A stretch of 64,000 nt of DNA. Origin: Epiperipatus broadwayi. Its lineage: Eukaryota; Onychophora; Udeonychophora; Euonychophora; Peripatidae. The notes beneath the pieces are model-generated. The model saw only the letters and a program-made list of their open reading frames with translations. It did not search any database and was not told where the DNA came from. Position 1 is the stretch's first letter, and each line of letters begins with the position of its first letter. The position numbers and the translations under genes are program-made. Below, piece by piece: positions 1 through 10,134 of this stretch. The DNA is taken from assembly GCA_028023455.1 (NCBI GenBank), contig JAQFVV010000232.1, positions 1,674,001-1,738,000 on the forward strand, in the 5' to 3' direction.

Positions 1-1058
1 ATTAACTTTCAAATGAAGCAAGACAAGATTTCTCTTATTATATAAATTACTATTACATTTAAGTAAAAAACTAAGGTAATTTTTATAAAAATTTACAAAA
101 TTATTTTTACTGGTAATAATGTATGGTGGCTTCAATTTCATATAAAGAGTTTACTTGTTTTTGAATGAAGCAAGGCAAAAAATTTGTTAAATTTATAAAT
201 TACAGTTCAGTAAAAACAAACTAGTTTTAACAAAAATTGACAAAATTACCAAATATTTTTACAGATAATGTATGGTGTACTACATTCTTATAAAGAGCCC
301 ATATGCTTTCAAATAAAGCAAGGCAAAATAGCTAAATATATAAATCCTAAAGAATTACCATGACATTTGAGTAAAACAGCTAGTTTTACTAAAATTGACA
401 ACATCAGTGAATATTTTTATGGGTAATGTATGGTGCACTATATTTCTTATAAAGAGACTGCTTACAAATGCAGCAAAGCAAAAAAATTCATTAAATTTAT
501 AAATTACCATTACATTTCTGTAAAAGAAAGCTAGTTTTAAATAAAATATAAGTGACAATAATGTATTGTGCACTACATTTATGATCTCATTAGCTTTCAA
601 ATGAAGCCAGACAAAAAAATTTCTCTTCCCTTATAAATTGCCATTACATTTGAGTAAAACATCATTTTCATTAAAATTTACAAAATTGGCAATTGTTTTT
701 ACTGGTAATAATGTATACTGTCCTTTATTTAAAGAATTTATTCGTTTTTAAAAGCATGACAAAAAAGTTCTCTATTTCAATTACTTTTGAGTAGGACATA
801 GTTTTAATAAATTTGCAAAACAACTAACTGCTAATGTATAGTGCACTATATTTGTTATGAAGAGCCCATCAGCTTTCAAGTTAAGCAAAACAAAAAATTT
901 CTCTTTAAATTAGCATCACATTTGAGTAAAACTAAAGTAGTTTTAATAAAAATTCACAAAATCAGTAAATATTTCTACTTATAATAATGTATGGAGCAGT
1001 ACATTGTTACAAAAAGCCTATTTGCTTTCAAATGAAACAAGGCAAGAAATTTCTATAA
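1..1058. repeat. Old, diverged tandem repeat, unit about 145 bp
   Basis: A recognisable block beginning with a form of GCTTTCAAATGAAGCAAGGC recurs near 5, 160, 303, 459, 590, 744, 871 and 1023, so units are about 127 to 156 bp. Within each unit the order is conserved: the GAAGCAAGGC block, a TAAATTAC-ATTACATTTGAGTAAAAC block, a TTTTAATAAAAATT-ACAAAATC block, then AATGTATGGTGCACTACATT and a TATAAAGAGCCC block. Units differ from one another by many substitutions and indels, far more than in the satellite after 12889, so this array is old and no longer homogenised. It is cut off by the window edge on the left and by the foldback block at 1061 on the right. The short frames inside are not conserved between units and are not taken as genes. 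Confidence 0.85.
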
Positions 1059-1060
1059 AT

Positions 1061-1430
1061 GGTAGTTTCTGGTTAGCTGCACCCCTGTCGCTAGAGGCGC
1101 TGTTTCTGTGTAAACACAAATATCCAGAGTAAGGGCCAAAAAGCAGACGATGCAAGTTTCAGCCGCTAGATGGTGCTGTTCACCATGCGTACACACAGGA
1201 AGCTTCCACAAGCCGGCTGGCAGCAAAACTGCCCACTTGGTTTTGCTGGTTGCAATGCATAAGCACATTTAACTTACGTCCTACTAAGAACCTAGGTGGT
1301 GCTCATTCCCGTAAACAGATCTAGCTTACATCGTCTGCGACATCAAGATTCTAGACCACTCCGTTGGGTGGTGCTGTTTCTCCACGTTTACACATGGAGA
1401 AACAGCACTCTAACCGCAATATTATTGCAA
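1061..1430. repeat. GC-richer repeat segment with a recurring GGTGCTGTT motif
   Basis: This segment stands out from its AT-rich surroundings. A degenerate motif of roughly 25-30 bp, GGTGCTGTT followed by a CC-rich step and GTAAACA or GTACACA, occurs near 1095, 1172, 1293 and 1369. The frame on the minus strand at 1053-1268 resembles the one at 12678-12893 only because the DNA is duplicated. Its residue changes do not look constrained, so I do not call a gene. It could be the body or end of an unrecognised short mobile element. Confidence 0.55.
1371..1408. repeat. Perfect 14 bp hairpin, left arm
   Basis: The arms GTGCTGTTTCTCCA and TGGAGAAACAGCAC are exact reverse complements around a 10 bp loop. 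The same hairpin with a changed loop is at 12557-12594. Arms are kept identical while the loop differs, which may reflect selection, hairpin-mediated conversion, or chance over a short length. Confidence 0.85.
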
Positions 1431-2298
1431 GGGTAATGTCTACGCACATATTACTTAAAACATACGCAGCGTATAATATAAAGGTGTCAATAATGTTGAA
1501 GTCACATCTATTTAAATCTGCTTTGATTATTAATACTGTTACATGGAATTTCATCCTGTCATAAATCCATGTATTTTACATTCATTGTTTTTAAAAATAG
1601 ATTTTTTTTAAAAAATTTTTTCTAAAAATGATTTTTTTTAAAAAATCAAAATATGTTTCCACAACGTAACATTCTAATTTCACCTGATTTTAAATTAATT
1701 TATTTTTTAGAAACTATCTTTTTTTAAAGATTATTTTATGTAAAAATAATTTAAAAAAAAAAAGGAATCTTTACAGCACTGTAATCATTAATCAAAATAA
1801 ATAATAGTTTATTAGTTGATATTGTGAATTGGTAAATATTCAAGTGTCTCCGTTGTTTCATATATATTAAAATTTGTCTATTTAGAAATTCATTTATAGA
1901 TTCTTTAAAACATCTAGCTACTCGCAAAAATCTGTAGAGATTACAAACAGTAAATAAATTCAAGTATAATTATTATTAATTCTTTTAAGTTTGCCAGTGT
2001 TTGTTTTGATCACAATCTCGTAAGTTAATAATTGTTGAAATCTATGGAAAATACTATAATACATCGTAATGAGAATTCTAGACATATTCAAGTATAATTT
2101 CAAGTCACTTCGAATCTTTTATGAACTGTCATTTTAGTAATCGTTATTAGAATTTGTTAATAATCATAACTTAAGATTGACCGTATAATATCAGAGGAAA
2201 AAAAAGAACTTTACTTACGTAGACTGCTGGAAGTGATGAAGAGAAAAATAAATATGCTATCAATTAATGAAGCTGAGAAATTGTCAACAATACAATCT
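1431..2298. other. Non-coding AT-rich flank in the left arm, including homopolymer-rich tract
   Basis: This stretch has no convincing coding content. Positions 1590-1770 hold alternating long T and A runs able to form weak hairpins. The counterpart in the right arm (11650-12540, with the A/T tract at about 12160-12370) differs mainly in run lengths. This sequence flanks the LINE 3' end and was carried along in the inverted duplication. Confidence 0.7.
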
Positions 2299-2999
2299 AT
2301 CATCAACCATTATCAATCCACTGCAGGATGAAGGTCTCTCCAAGTTTAGTCCACCTCCAATCTTTGGCTTCTCTTCTCCACATCATCCCTGCACACTTTC
2401 TTATTTCATCTATCCATCTCACATGTGGTCTCTTCCTGGGTCTTCTACAATCTCTTGGAATCCAGTTTAAGATTTCAATCGTCCATCTATTATCATCTCT
2501 TCTAGCAATACGTCCACTTTAATTTTTTCAATAAAATCAGTTACACCTTATTGTTCTCTTACTGATATATTGCGTTTTTGATCTCTACTTGTTACTCCCA
2601 ACATGCATCTCTCCATACTTCTTTGAGTGGTGTGAAGTCTGTATTGCTCTTCTATTAAGTGTCCAAGTCTAAGATCCATAAGTGAGAACAGGTAAAACAC
2701 ATTTATTAAAAATCTTCCCTTACAAACACATAGATATATTTTCTTTTAGTATCAAGTTATTTCTACCAAAAGCACTCCAAACAAGTTTAATTCTATGATT
2801 AATTTCATCCATTATGTTTCCATCTGTATTAATAATCTGACCAAGCATTTGTAACTGTTAACTTCTAACTCATAAACAATCTTTATTTTCATATTTTGAG
2901 AAAATTCATTAAACATTACTGTAGTCATTTTAACATTTATCGTTAGTCCTAATTTCATCTGATAACTACTGCAACATTTCCTATAGATCTAAAGCATTA
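2299..2999 (-). pseudogene. LINE copy 1: C-terminal region and 3' end
   Basis: On the minus strand this matches the region after the reverse transcriptase palm in RTE-like ORFs, including a LITYGSETW-like element (about 2690-2660) and, further on, the arginine-rich stretch encoded near 2480-2420 (RRPRKRPHVRWIDEI-like). The frame is broken by indels. The end shows GGTTGATGATAG and then continues into flank shared with the right arm. The plus-strand frames at 2267-2522 are antisense shadows. Confidence 0.75.
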
Positions 3000-4087
3000 T
3001 TAGCAAAAACAACTACATCTGTGAAATATAAATGACTTAAATAATCTCCATTTACTTTCACTCCTTTAGTTTCCCATTTTTATCCACAAAATACTTCTTG
3101 CAACACTGCTATAAAAAATTGGAAATATGGAGTCACCCTGTCTCAATGTTGACTTTACTAGTATCATTATGTAATCTAGTTGTAGCTGAAATATTCTTAA
3201 AATATGACAATATCCTGGATCTATACCCTGATGATTCAATCCTTTAATCACTGAAGAAATATTTATAGAATCAAATGCCTTTTCATAATCTACAAATCCA
3301 AAACATAATGACAACTCATATTCATTTAACCTTTCTATATCTTATCTCAATACCTGGATATAAACTACCGTACTAAAACTACTTTTAAATCCAGATTGTT
3401 CTCTTGGTGGAAATCCAATGTTCTCTGTAGACGAGTTGTAATTATCTTGGTAAAAATTTTATATAAAACTGATAAAAGGCTGATAGGTCTGTAATTTCTA
3501 ATATCTTTATCACCTTTTTTAAATATTAATATTATTACTGCATTCTTCCCATCATCCCATACATCTTTATCATTTAGACATTTGGTATATAATTTTGCTA
3601 AAAAATTTTCTATTTCCTCACCTGCTTCTTTTAATATATCAATTATAATTCCATCATTATCAGGAGCCTTTCATTTCTTTATATATTTAATTGCATGTCT
3701 CACTTCTTCATTTAAAATTCTGGGCAATTCGAAAGATGTAATAGTTATAGGAGGTACTTGTTCTTTATTGCTATATAATTCTTGATAAAAATCTTCTACC
3801 AATTTCATGATGTCTTCTCGCTTTTTAATAATAATTTCATCTTTTTTTCTTATTGCAGATATAAATTTCCTGCCAATACCAAAATGTTGTTTGACATTCT
3901 TGGAACTTCTATTTTCTTCTACAGCTTTTCTTGGTTCACAGTTATACTTTCTCATATCATTTTCAACTCTTTTCCGCACCATTTTACAAAATTCGAGATA
4001 TTCAATTCTTTTTAATGCATCATTTGTATATCTTCATATTCCTTCTTTTCTTTATAAATTCTTTAGTCTCAGTAGAAATTTTATTGG
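3000..4087 (-). pseudogene. LINE copy 1: linker and reverse transcriptase remnant
   Basis: The longest intact stretches on the minus strand are 3982-3671 (linker ending in KYIKK) and 3314-3066. Recognisable reverse transcriptase motifs are KAPDNDG, just after an in-frame TGA at 3671-3673, then NYRPISLL, FVDYEKAFDSIN (motif A with its catalytic Asp) and LRQGD (motif B). The FADD-type catalytic box is damaged: at 3016-3025 the sequence reads FTD-VVV, with one Asp codon lost in frame compared with FTDD at 10901-10912. The enzyme would copy LINE RNA into DNA at the target, but this copy cannot be active. The plus-strand frames at 3582-4163 are antisense shadows. Confidence 0.85.
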
Positions 4088-5040
4088 TCAATTGCTGCTT
4101 TTTTTATCAGCTATTTTTATTGCACTTTCTAAAAGTGTATCAGTTATTTTCATATTAATATGATTCAAATCTGAATCATGTTCAAAATCTACTAATACTT
4201 GAAACCGATTTGTAAGTTCTAATTTAAACTCATTAGAATATTTCTGAAGATTAGGAATATCATCTGTAAATATTGTTTGTCTTAATAATTTTTGTCTCTC
4301 TAGTTTTACATTAACATGTATCTTACACCTTACTAATCGATGATTACTTCCTGTGTTAAATTTATTAAGAACATTACAATCTTGAAATATGTATTTCTTG
4401 TTAGTCAAAATATAATCCAATTCTGCTGTATCTTCATTTGGATGCTTCCATGTCCATTTCCTTTTAACATTTTTCTCAAAAAAAGAATTCATAATATAAA
4501 GTTTTTATTTTTCTGCAAACTCCACAAGTCTATGTCCTCTCTCATTTCTATTACCATAACCAAAATTACCTACAGCACTTTTATCTTTCATTTGTTTACC
4601 AATTCTACCATTAAAGTCTCCCATAACAATTTTAAAATATTGTTTACTCTGATAAAAAGCCTTTTCTACATTCATATAAAAATCTTTTACTACTTCATCA
4701 CTATGAGAACATGTTGGGGCATAAACCTGAATTATCTGCATTTGGTATCTGCTATTAAGTTGTATAACTAATCTTGCCACTCTGTTTGATACACTATCAA
4801 TCTCCACAATATTGTTCTTTCACTTTTTATTTATAATGAATTCTACTCCACTTGTATTTCCAATATTTGTGCCTTTATAATAGAGTATGTGTCCACTTTT
4901 TAAATCACTTGTCTCTTCACCTTTTCTTCTAACTTCACAAAGTCCAATAATGTCCCACTTAATATGAGATAGTTCTTCTTTTAATTCTTCAATCTTCCTT
5001 CACTTGACAGTGATCCACAGTTGTAAGTACCTAAATAAAA
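4088..5040 (-). pseudogene. LINE copy 1: APE-type endonuclease remnant
   Basis: The minus strand reads, in order, LGTYNCGSL near 5035, DIIGLCEVRRKGEE near 4950 (with the metal-binding Glu), IQVYAPT near 4740, MGDFNGRIG near 4620, LDYILTN near 4410 and GSNHRLVR near 4340. This is the order of the apurinic endonuclease-like nicking domain of LINEs. The last motif is normally SDH; here the Asp codon is Asn (4343-4345), which would remove a catalytic residue. An in-frame TAA at 4505-4507 splits an otherwise continuous frame from 4807 to 4088, a TGA lies near 4818, and an extra A in an A-run near 4105 shifts the frame. Confidence 0.88.
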
Positions 5041-5440
5041 AGTCATCATCAATTGGCAGCTTGGGTCCACAATCAGGGGATTCTTAGCACCCTCCGCTTT
5101 TGGCCACCAACCACTGCCTTAACTGGTGACTTTACAGCCTCCTTTGAATAAGAGCCATGCTTTATTTTTGTCTCATAATTGTATATATGTATTGTAAAAA
5201 TATTTATTATTTACACAAGCATTCATTCTGCCTTCTCAGGCATGAGAAGAAAGACAATGGTGTTTCTTGATCTTAAACTCAGAGGTAAAAAACCAATAAA
5301 CTTACCATGCTGGCTAATGCATGTTGGTGAGCAGCCCATCCATGTTCATATAGTATATGAATAATCATATAGTAATAACAGCTGCAATGATAGGAATATA
5401 TGGAGTGGATATTAGGAAATTTGCTCTGCTCAAACGGTCT
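5041..5440 (-). other. Probable 5' leader of LINE copy 1
   Basis: There is no clear coding content, but on the minus strand this region aligns with plus-strand sequence at about 8600-8960, upstream of the other endonuclease remnant. Shared landmarks are ATATATTCCT-TCATTGCA (near 5400 and 8632), GCTGCTCAC (near 5335 and 8700) and TTTTTACCTCTGA (near 5285 and 8740). The shared GGTGCTAAGAATCC block then leads into the endonuclease. The open frame at 5179-5364 has no supporting evidence. Confidence 0.6.
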
Positions 5441-5976
5441 CTTTTCAGTTAATAGCAAACTCCTTTCTGCAGCCAATACAATCTATAAAAGCTGTTAAAT
5501 ACTGAGAAATGGAATAAAAATGATAGTTTGCATAAACATTGCATGGAAAATCCAAAGTTGTAATCATTTAGTGTTTAACTACATTGTAAACTTAAAAAAT
5601 AAATATAATGTCAGGAGACTAGTATTAATATTGGAATACATGTATAATTATAACAAAGCCAATAATTCTTAAAGTTAAATCAGACCAGAGACATTTTTGA
5701 AATTAAACAAGATAATGATGCCCATTCTCTGGTCTGCCATTCAATTATTATTTTGAATTAGCCAGAATTTGAATATGTTTCAGAATTGCACATTATTGAA
5801 AAGCAAATGGATTACAACAAAAAAATTAGTTTATGAACTTTTAATTGTGGATTCATATTTTTAATATTCATCATGGTTACCACACGCAAGGGTGAATCTA
5901 TAAATAAAAACGTAAGTTATAGGATTTATTGTCACAATAGGTTAATTGTGTAATAGGGTTAGATAATTTAGTGAAG
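5441..5976. other. Non-coding spacer between two minus-strand LINE copies
   Basis: This AT-rich sequence shows no gene, no LINE motif and no satellite homology that I can see. Its one structural feature is the hairpin at 5681-5736. Confidence 0.6.
5681..5736. repeat. 11 bp perfect inverted repeat
   Basis: CAGACCAGAGA at 5681-5691 pairs exactly with TCTCTGGTCTG at 5726-5736 around a 34 bp loop. Its role is unknown; no transposon ORF or conserved flank is associated with it. Confidence 0.75.
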
Positions 5977-6301
5977 ATCAACATCATCAACAACCATTAT
6001 CAATCCACTGCAGGATGAAGGTCTCTCCAAGTTCATCTTCTCTGATCTTTAGCTTCTCTTCTCCATACCACTCCTGCACACTTTATTATTTCATCTATTC
6101 ATCTCACACGTGATCTCTTTCTGGGTCTTTTATAAACTCTTGGAATCCTGTTTAAGATTTCAATTGTCCATCTATTATCATCTCTTCTTGCAATATGTCC
6201 AGCTCAGCTCCACTTCAGTCTTTTAATGTTTTTAATAAGATCAGTAACACCTGTTTGTTCTCTTACCCATATATTGCATTTTCAATCTCTTCTTGTTACT
6301 C

Positions 6302-6601
6302 TCAACATGCATCTCTCTGTACTTCTTTGAGTGGTCTGAAGTCTCTGTATTGCTCTTCTTTTAAGTGTCCATGTCTCAGATCCATAAGTGAGAAATGGTA
6401 AAACATATTTATTAAAAACCTTTTTAAACACATAGGCATATTTCCTTTCAGCACCAAGTTATTTCTACTTAAAGCACTCCAACCAAGTTTAATTCTATGA
6501 TTAATTTCATCCATTATGTTTTCATCTGTATTAATAATCTGATTAAGATAGTTATAGCTGTTAACATCATCTGACCCATCATATTTAATCTTTATTTTCA
6601 T
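6302..6601 (-). pseudogene. LINE copy 2: C-terminal region remnant
   Basis: The open stretch contains YNYLNQIINTDENIMDEINH and KRFLINMFY, which correspond to the conserved YLGQII and KRKVF region downstream of the palm in RTE-like ORFs. After MFY the frame shifts, so the expected LTYGSETWTL is read out of frame, and the predicted tail is not native. The plus-strand frame at 6195-6401 is an antisense shadow. Confidence 0.75.
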
Positions 6602-6609
6602 ATTTTAGG

Positions 6610-7091
6610 AAAATCCATTAAACATTACTGTAGTCTTTTTTACATTTATCTTTAGTCCTACTTTCATCTGCGAACTCCTGCAACATTTCCTGAAACTCTA
6701 AAGCATCATTTGCAAAAACAACTACATCATCTGCAAAATCTAAATGACTTAAATAATCTCCATTTACTTTTACTCCTTTAGTTTCTCATTTAAATCCATA
6801 AAATACTTCTTGCAACACTGCTGTAAAAAGTTTTGGACATATGGTGGCACCCTGTCTCAATGTTGACTTTACTAGTATAATATATAATCTTATTGTTGCT
6901 GAAATATTCTTTAAAATATGACAATATCCTGGATCTATATCCTGGTGATCCAATCCTTTAATCACTGAAGAAATGTTTATACAATCAAATGTCTTTTCAT
7001 AACCTACAACTTTTCTCAATACCTGGATATGATCTACTGTACTAAAACCATTTTTAAATCCAGCTTGTTCGCTTGGTTGGTGGAAATACAA
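6610..7091 (-). pseudogene. LINE copy 2: reverse transcriptase palm remnant
   Basis: The frame on the minus strand from 7091 to 6786 contains EQAGFKNGFSTVDHIQVL, then GYEKTFDCIN (motif A, Asp retained) and LRQGATICPKLF (motif B, with Ala in place of the usual Asp). Between VLRKV and GYEKTFD about 16 residues present in the plus-strand copy (around NEYELSLCFEFV) are missing, probably an in-frame deletion. Further on, LDFADDVVVFAND keeps the intact catalytic FADD box (6726-6737), unlike copy 1. The break at 6786 is a stop after FYGFK. Confidence 0.85.
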
Positions 7092-7135
7092 TATTCTATA
7101 TACACGAGTTGTAATTATCGTGGTAAAAAAATTTT

Positions 7136-7986
7136 AAATCAAAGTTTGCTATAAATAAATTGTAATTACTTTGATAAAGATTTTGTATAAAACTGGTAAA
7201 AGATTGAAAATCTGTATTTTCTAATACTTCCTTCTGTGCTAATATTTTCTTTATTACTTTTTCAAAATATCAGTATTATTACCAAATTTTCCCAATCATT
7301 TGATACATCCTTTATCATTTAGACATTTAATATATAATTTAGCTAATATTTTTTTTATTTTTTCATCTCATTCTAAGATATCACTTATTATTTTATCATT
7401 TTAAGGAGCCTTTCATTTCTTCATAGATATCATGGGCAATTCAGAAGATTTAGTAACTCTAATAGATACTTTGTTTTCTAGTTTTTATTACTACATAATT
7501 CTTTATAAATGTCTTTCTCACATTGCATCATGTCTGTCATCTTCCGTTTTAGTAATAGTTCTATTTTTTTTTTTACTTTTTATTGTTGAAACATCTTTCT
7601 TTCAAATAACAAGATGTTTTCCACTTTTGAGATTTTTATTTTCTTTCATAGATTTCCTTGCCAATTCAAAATGATCTTATAATGTAATTAATTCTTTTTT
7701 ATGACATTTTACAAAACTGTTAATTTTCAATTTCTTTAATGGATTATTTTTAAAAAATTTTATATTTTTTAATACATTATTTTATCTCAGTAGAAAATTT
7801 ATTAATCAATTGTTGCTTTTTTATACCAGTTATCTTTCTTGCAGTTCTTACTAGTGTACCAGTTATCTTCATATTAATTTTATTCATTTCTGAACAATGT
7901 TTAAAATCTTAATATTTTAAAACAATTTTACAAGTTCCAATTCACGCTCATTAACTTGTTTTATAAGATGAATATATTAACAATTG
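7136..7986 (-). mobile_element. Old LINE fragment forming the 5' part of copy 2
   Basis: On the minus strand this corresponds to the linker and the beginning of the reverse transcriptase, but it is heavily decayed and has no long frame. A region of about 45 bp containing AAGTAATTACAA (near 7165) and its homologue GATAATTACAAC (near 7110) appears twice in a row. That repetition marks the join with the younger part. The outer 482 bp (7505-7986) are nearly identical, in inverse, to 9659-10134. The frame at 7432-7674 is an antisense shadow. It shares an in-frame TGA (7413-7415) before KAP with the other two copies. Confidence 0.75.
7505..7986 (+). repeat. Inner inverted repeat, left arm
   Basis: The reverse complement matches 9659-10134 at what I judge by eye to be well above 90 percent, including shared indels and shared stop codons. 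The outer end is sharp, at CAATTG (7981-7986 and 9659-9664), where homology stops on both sides. By contrast, both arms are only about 70 to 75 percent similar to copy 1. The duplication therefore happened after this LINE had already decayed, or both derive from one decayed source. Confidence 0.85.
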
Positions 7987-8599
7987 TAAAGTATAGACAC
8001 TCATTATGTCATTAATTATAAAAAAGAAAATTGTCAAAATTGTTTATTTTATTTTAAATATTTTAAAATGTATATATTTTTAATTTTCTTATTTAAATTT
8101 GAAAAATATAATTTGTAGAAACATGATTAAAAACACATATGTTTTAAAATATATACTAACTTGTTTTCCAACAGTTATTGTTGACAGAAGCACATACTAT
8201 TAAGTATCCTCTTCAAAAAAGAAAATTTTAGAATAGCAATATATTAAATAATTAAATGAAATGTAAAAAAATAATTTAATGTAATTTTTTTCCATATAAT
8301 TGAAATTGCTTTTAATTGAATATTGTTGAATTTTCAATTAGTTATTGAGATATTATTAATAAATCATACTATTTTTGTTTTCCAATTCCTTTCATTCTGT
8401 TCACTGTCAATGATTGTTATATTATTTAAATCAAATTATGACAATTATGTTTTTAAGATCTAAACATACAGATAATGCAAATGGAAAATAGAAGGGGCAT
8501 ATTTTAATAACAACAGAGACTCACTGATGAACTGATAATCTGTGTGTTTTTAATTTAAGTGCATTTTGGAATTTGTACAATTTAAATTTAAATTATGTT
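7987..8599. other. AT-rich spacer at the centre of the foldback
   Basis: I see no gene, tandem repeat or recognisable mobile element here. The sequence has many short A/T palindromes expected from its composition. It may include more of the LINE 5' leader, but I could not align it with 5441-5976. Confidence 0.5.
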
Positions 8600-8929
8600 A
8601 TTCAATAATACATAATGGTCTAATATATCTTTATATATTCCTGTCATTGCAACTGTTTGTATTAAATAATTATTTATATAATAAACAACCTGTATAAGCT
8701 GCTCACAACACATATCAGCCAATGTGGTGAGTTTTCTAGCTTTTACCTCTGAATTTAATAATCTTTCTTTTCAGTTGCCTGATAGTTCTAATTGAAATAT
8801 TGGTTAAGGTTTTTGTAGATGTTTGTAAGCAAGCTTTTTTATAGATATTTACAATCATGATAAACACAACTAATTTTGGCTCTTATTTACAGGAAATTGT
8901 AATGTTGCCAGTCAGGTAGCAGTTAGCAC

Positions 8930-9658
8930 CCTAAAGGGGGAACTGTATTAAGAATCCTCTGATTATGGACCTAGGCTACCATTTAGTGATGACCTTTAAA
9001 TATTTTGGATTATTTTAAAGCAATAAAAGATTGCACAGATTGGAAGAACAAATTAAAAGTAAACCATATATTTTTGAAGTTTATGAAGTTAAATGGAAAA
9101 TGTCTATTGATTTAAAAAGTAGATACATATTTTACAACAAAGAAACAAATATTGAAAGCATAAGTGAAATGAGATTCTTTTTAAATAAAAAGTGAACGAA
9201 TAACATTGTGGTCTTTAGTGTTATATCAGGTGGTTTGGTAATATTAATTTTTCAACTTAATGCATAATAACAAATGCAGATAATTCAGTTTCATTCTTCA
9301 ACAACTTCATTGTGATGAAAAAAAGAGAATTTTTATATGAATGTACAAAATTCTTTTAATTAGACTAACAATATCTTAAAAACTTTAATGCTAGAATTGT
9401 TATATGTCTCTAAGATGAATTTGCTAAGGGTAAATTTGGTTATTTTGATAAATATGATAGAGAGTAGAGAAATTGACATGGAAGCATCCATATGAAGGTG
9501 CAGCAGAATTGAATTATATTTTGACTCATGAAAAAATATGTATTTCAAGACTAATATTTTTAATAGACTGAACATAGGCAGTGATTATTAGTTAGTAAGA
9601 TGTCAGTTACATGTTAATATAAATCTAGAGAAAAAAATATTAAACAATATAGTATTAG
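8930..9658 (+). pseudogene. Old LINE: endonuclease remnant
   Basis: Positional homology with 5040-4270 on the minus strand is visible. It starts with the block AAGAATCC-CTGATTATGGACC near 8950 and continues to ACATGGAAGCATCC near 9476 and GAATTATATTTTGACT near 9508. The frame is broken throughout. At the SDH motif (about 9580) it encodes GSDY followed by a stop, so the Asp is kept but the His is lost, the opposite damage to copy 1. The minus-strand frame at 9360-9575 is an antisense shadow. Confidence 0.7.
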
Positions 9659-10134
9659 CAATTGTTAATATATTCATCTTATAAAACAAGTTAATGAATG
9701 TGAATTGGAACTTGTAAAATTGTTTTAAAATATTAAGAGATTTTAAACATTGTTCAGAAATGAATAAAATTAATATGAAGATAACTGGTACACTAGGAAG
9801 AACTGCAAGAAAGATAGCTGGTATAAAAAAGCAACAATGATCAATAAATTTTCTACTGAGTTAAAATAATGTATTAAAAAATATGAAAAATTTTAAAAAT
9901 AATACATTAAAGAAATTGAGTATTTACAGTTTTGTAAAATGATATAAAAAAGAATTAATTACATTATAAGACAATTTTGAATTGGCAAGAAAATCTATGA
10001 AAGAAAATAAAAATCTCAAAAGTGGAAAACATCTTGTTATTTGAAAGAAAGATGATTCAACAATAAACTATAAAAAATAGAACTATTGCTAAAAAAAGAT
10101 GACAGACATGATGGAATGTGAGAAAGACATTTAT
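9659..10134 (+). repeat. Inner inverted repeat, right arm
   Basis: This is the inverted partner of 7505-7986 and covers the end of the endonuclease and the linker. Identity with that segment ends abruptly around GACATTTAT (10126-10134), after which copy 1-like sequence begins. Confidence 0.85.

Larger units (their letters stand above)
1061..3790 (+). repeat. Outer inverted repeat, left arm
   Basis: This arm matches the reverse complement of 10130-12888 almost throughout, with scattered substitutions and small indels. It contains a GC-richer segment (1061-1430), non-coding flank (1430-2298) and the 3' half of a LINE (2299-3790). The LINE 3' end and the following flank are identical in layout in both arms, so this is one duplicated insertion and not two independent insertions. 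A 30 bp segment at 1088-1117 is present here and missing from the right arm. Confidence 0.9.
2299..5440 (-). mobile_element. Non-LTR retrotransposon (RTE-like), copy 1, inactive
   Basis: Read on the minus strand, the order is 5' leader (5440-5041), apurinic-type endonuclease (5040-4088), linker and reverse transcriptase (4087-3000), C-terminal region (2999-2310) and a 3' end with a short TGATGA-type tail near 2299. This order and the GAT-rich microsatellite tail are typical of RTE-like LINEs. Clade placement is from motif recall, not a phylogeny. The copy is dead: it has several stops, frameshifts and lost catalytic residues. Similarity to the plus-strand copy extends upstream to about 5440, which I take as the minimum 5' extent. 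Confidence 0.85.
5977..7135 (-). mobile_element. LINE copy 2, younger 3' portion, inactive
   Basis: On the minus strand this runs from the start of the reverse transcriptase palm (about 7135) to a 3' end with a TGATGATGTTGAT tail at 5977. It is close to copy 1 in sequence and keeps long readable stretches. The sequence beyond 7135 is much more decayed, so copy 2 is a join of two LINE sequences of different age. No target-site duplication is evident. Confidence 0.8.

Noticed and set aside
1-1058. 145 bp repeat as an ancestor of the 168 bp satellite
   Set aside because: Short likenesses (ACAGCTAG, ACAAAATCAGTGAA) exist, but I could not keep a collinear alignment across a unit, and AT-richness makes such matches likely by chance.
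1053-1268. Open frame on the minus strand similar to the one at 12678-12893
   Set aside because: The resemblance comes from duplicated DNA in the two inverted arms. The right copy runs into satellite sequence, a 30 bp difference splits the homology, and there is no domain.
2267-2522. Overlapping plus-strand open frames in two copies (also minus strand at 11419-11680)
   Set aside because: They are antisense to the LINE C-terminal region, whose sense strand has recognisable RTE-like residues.
3582-4771. Long hydrophobic plus-strand frames
   Set aside because: They lie antisense to the reverse transcriptase and endonuclease remnants. The apparent hydrophobicity comes from T-rich antisense sequence.
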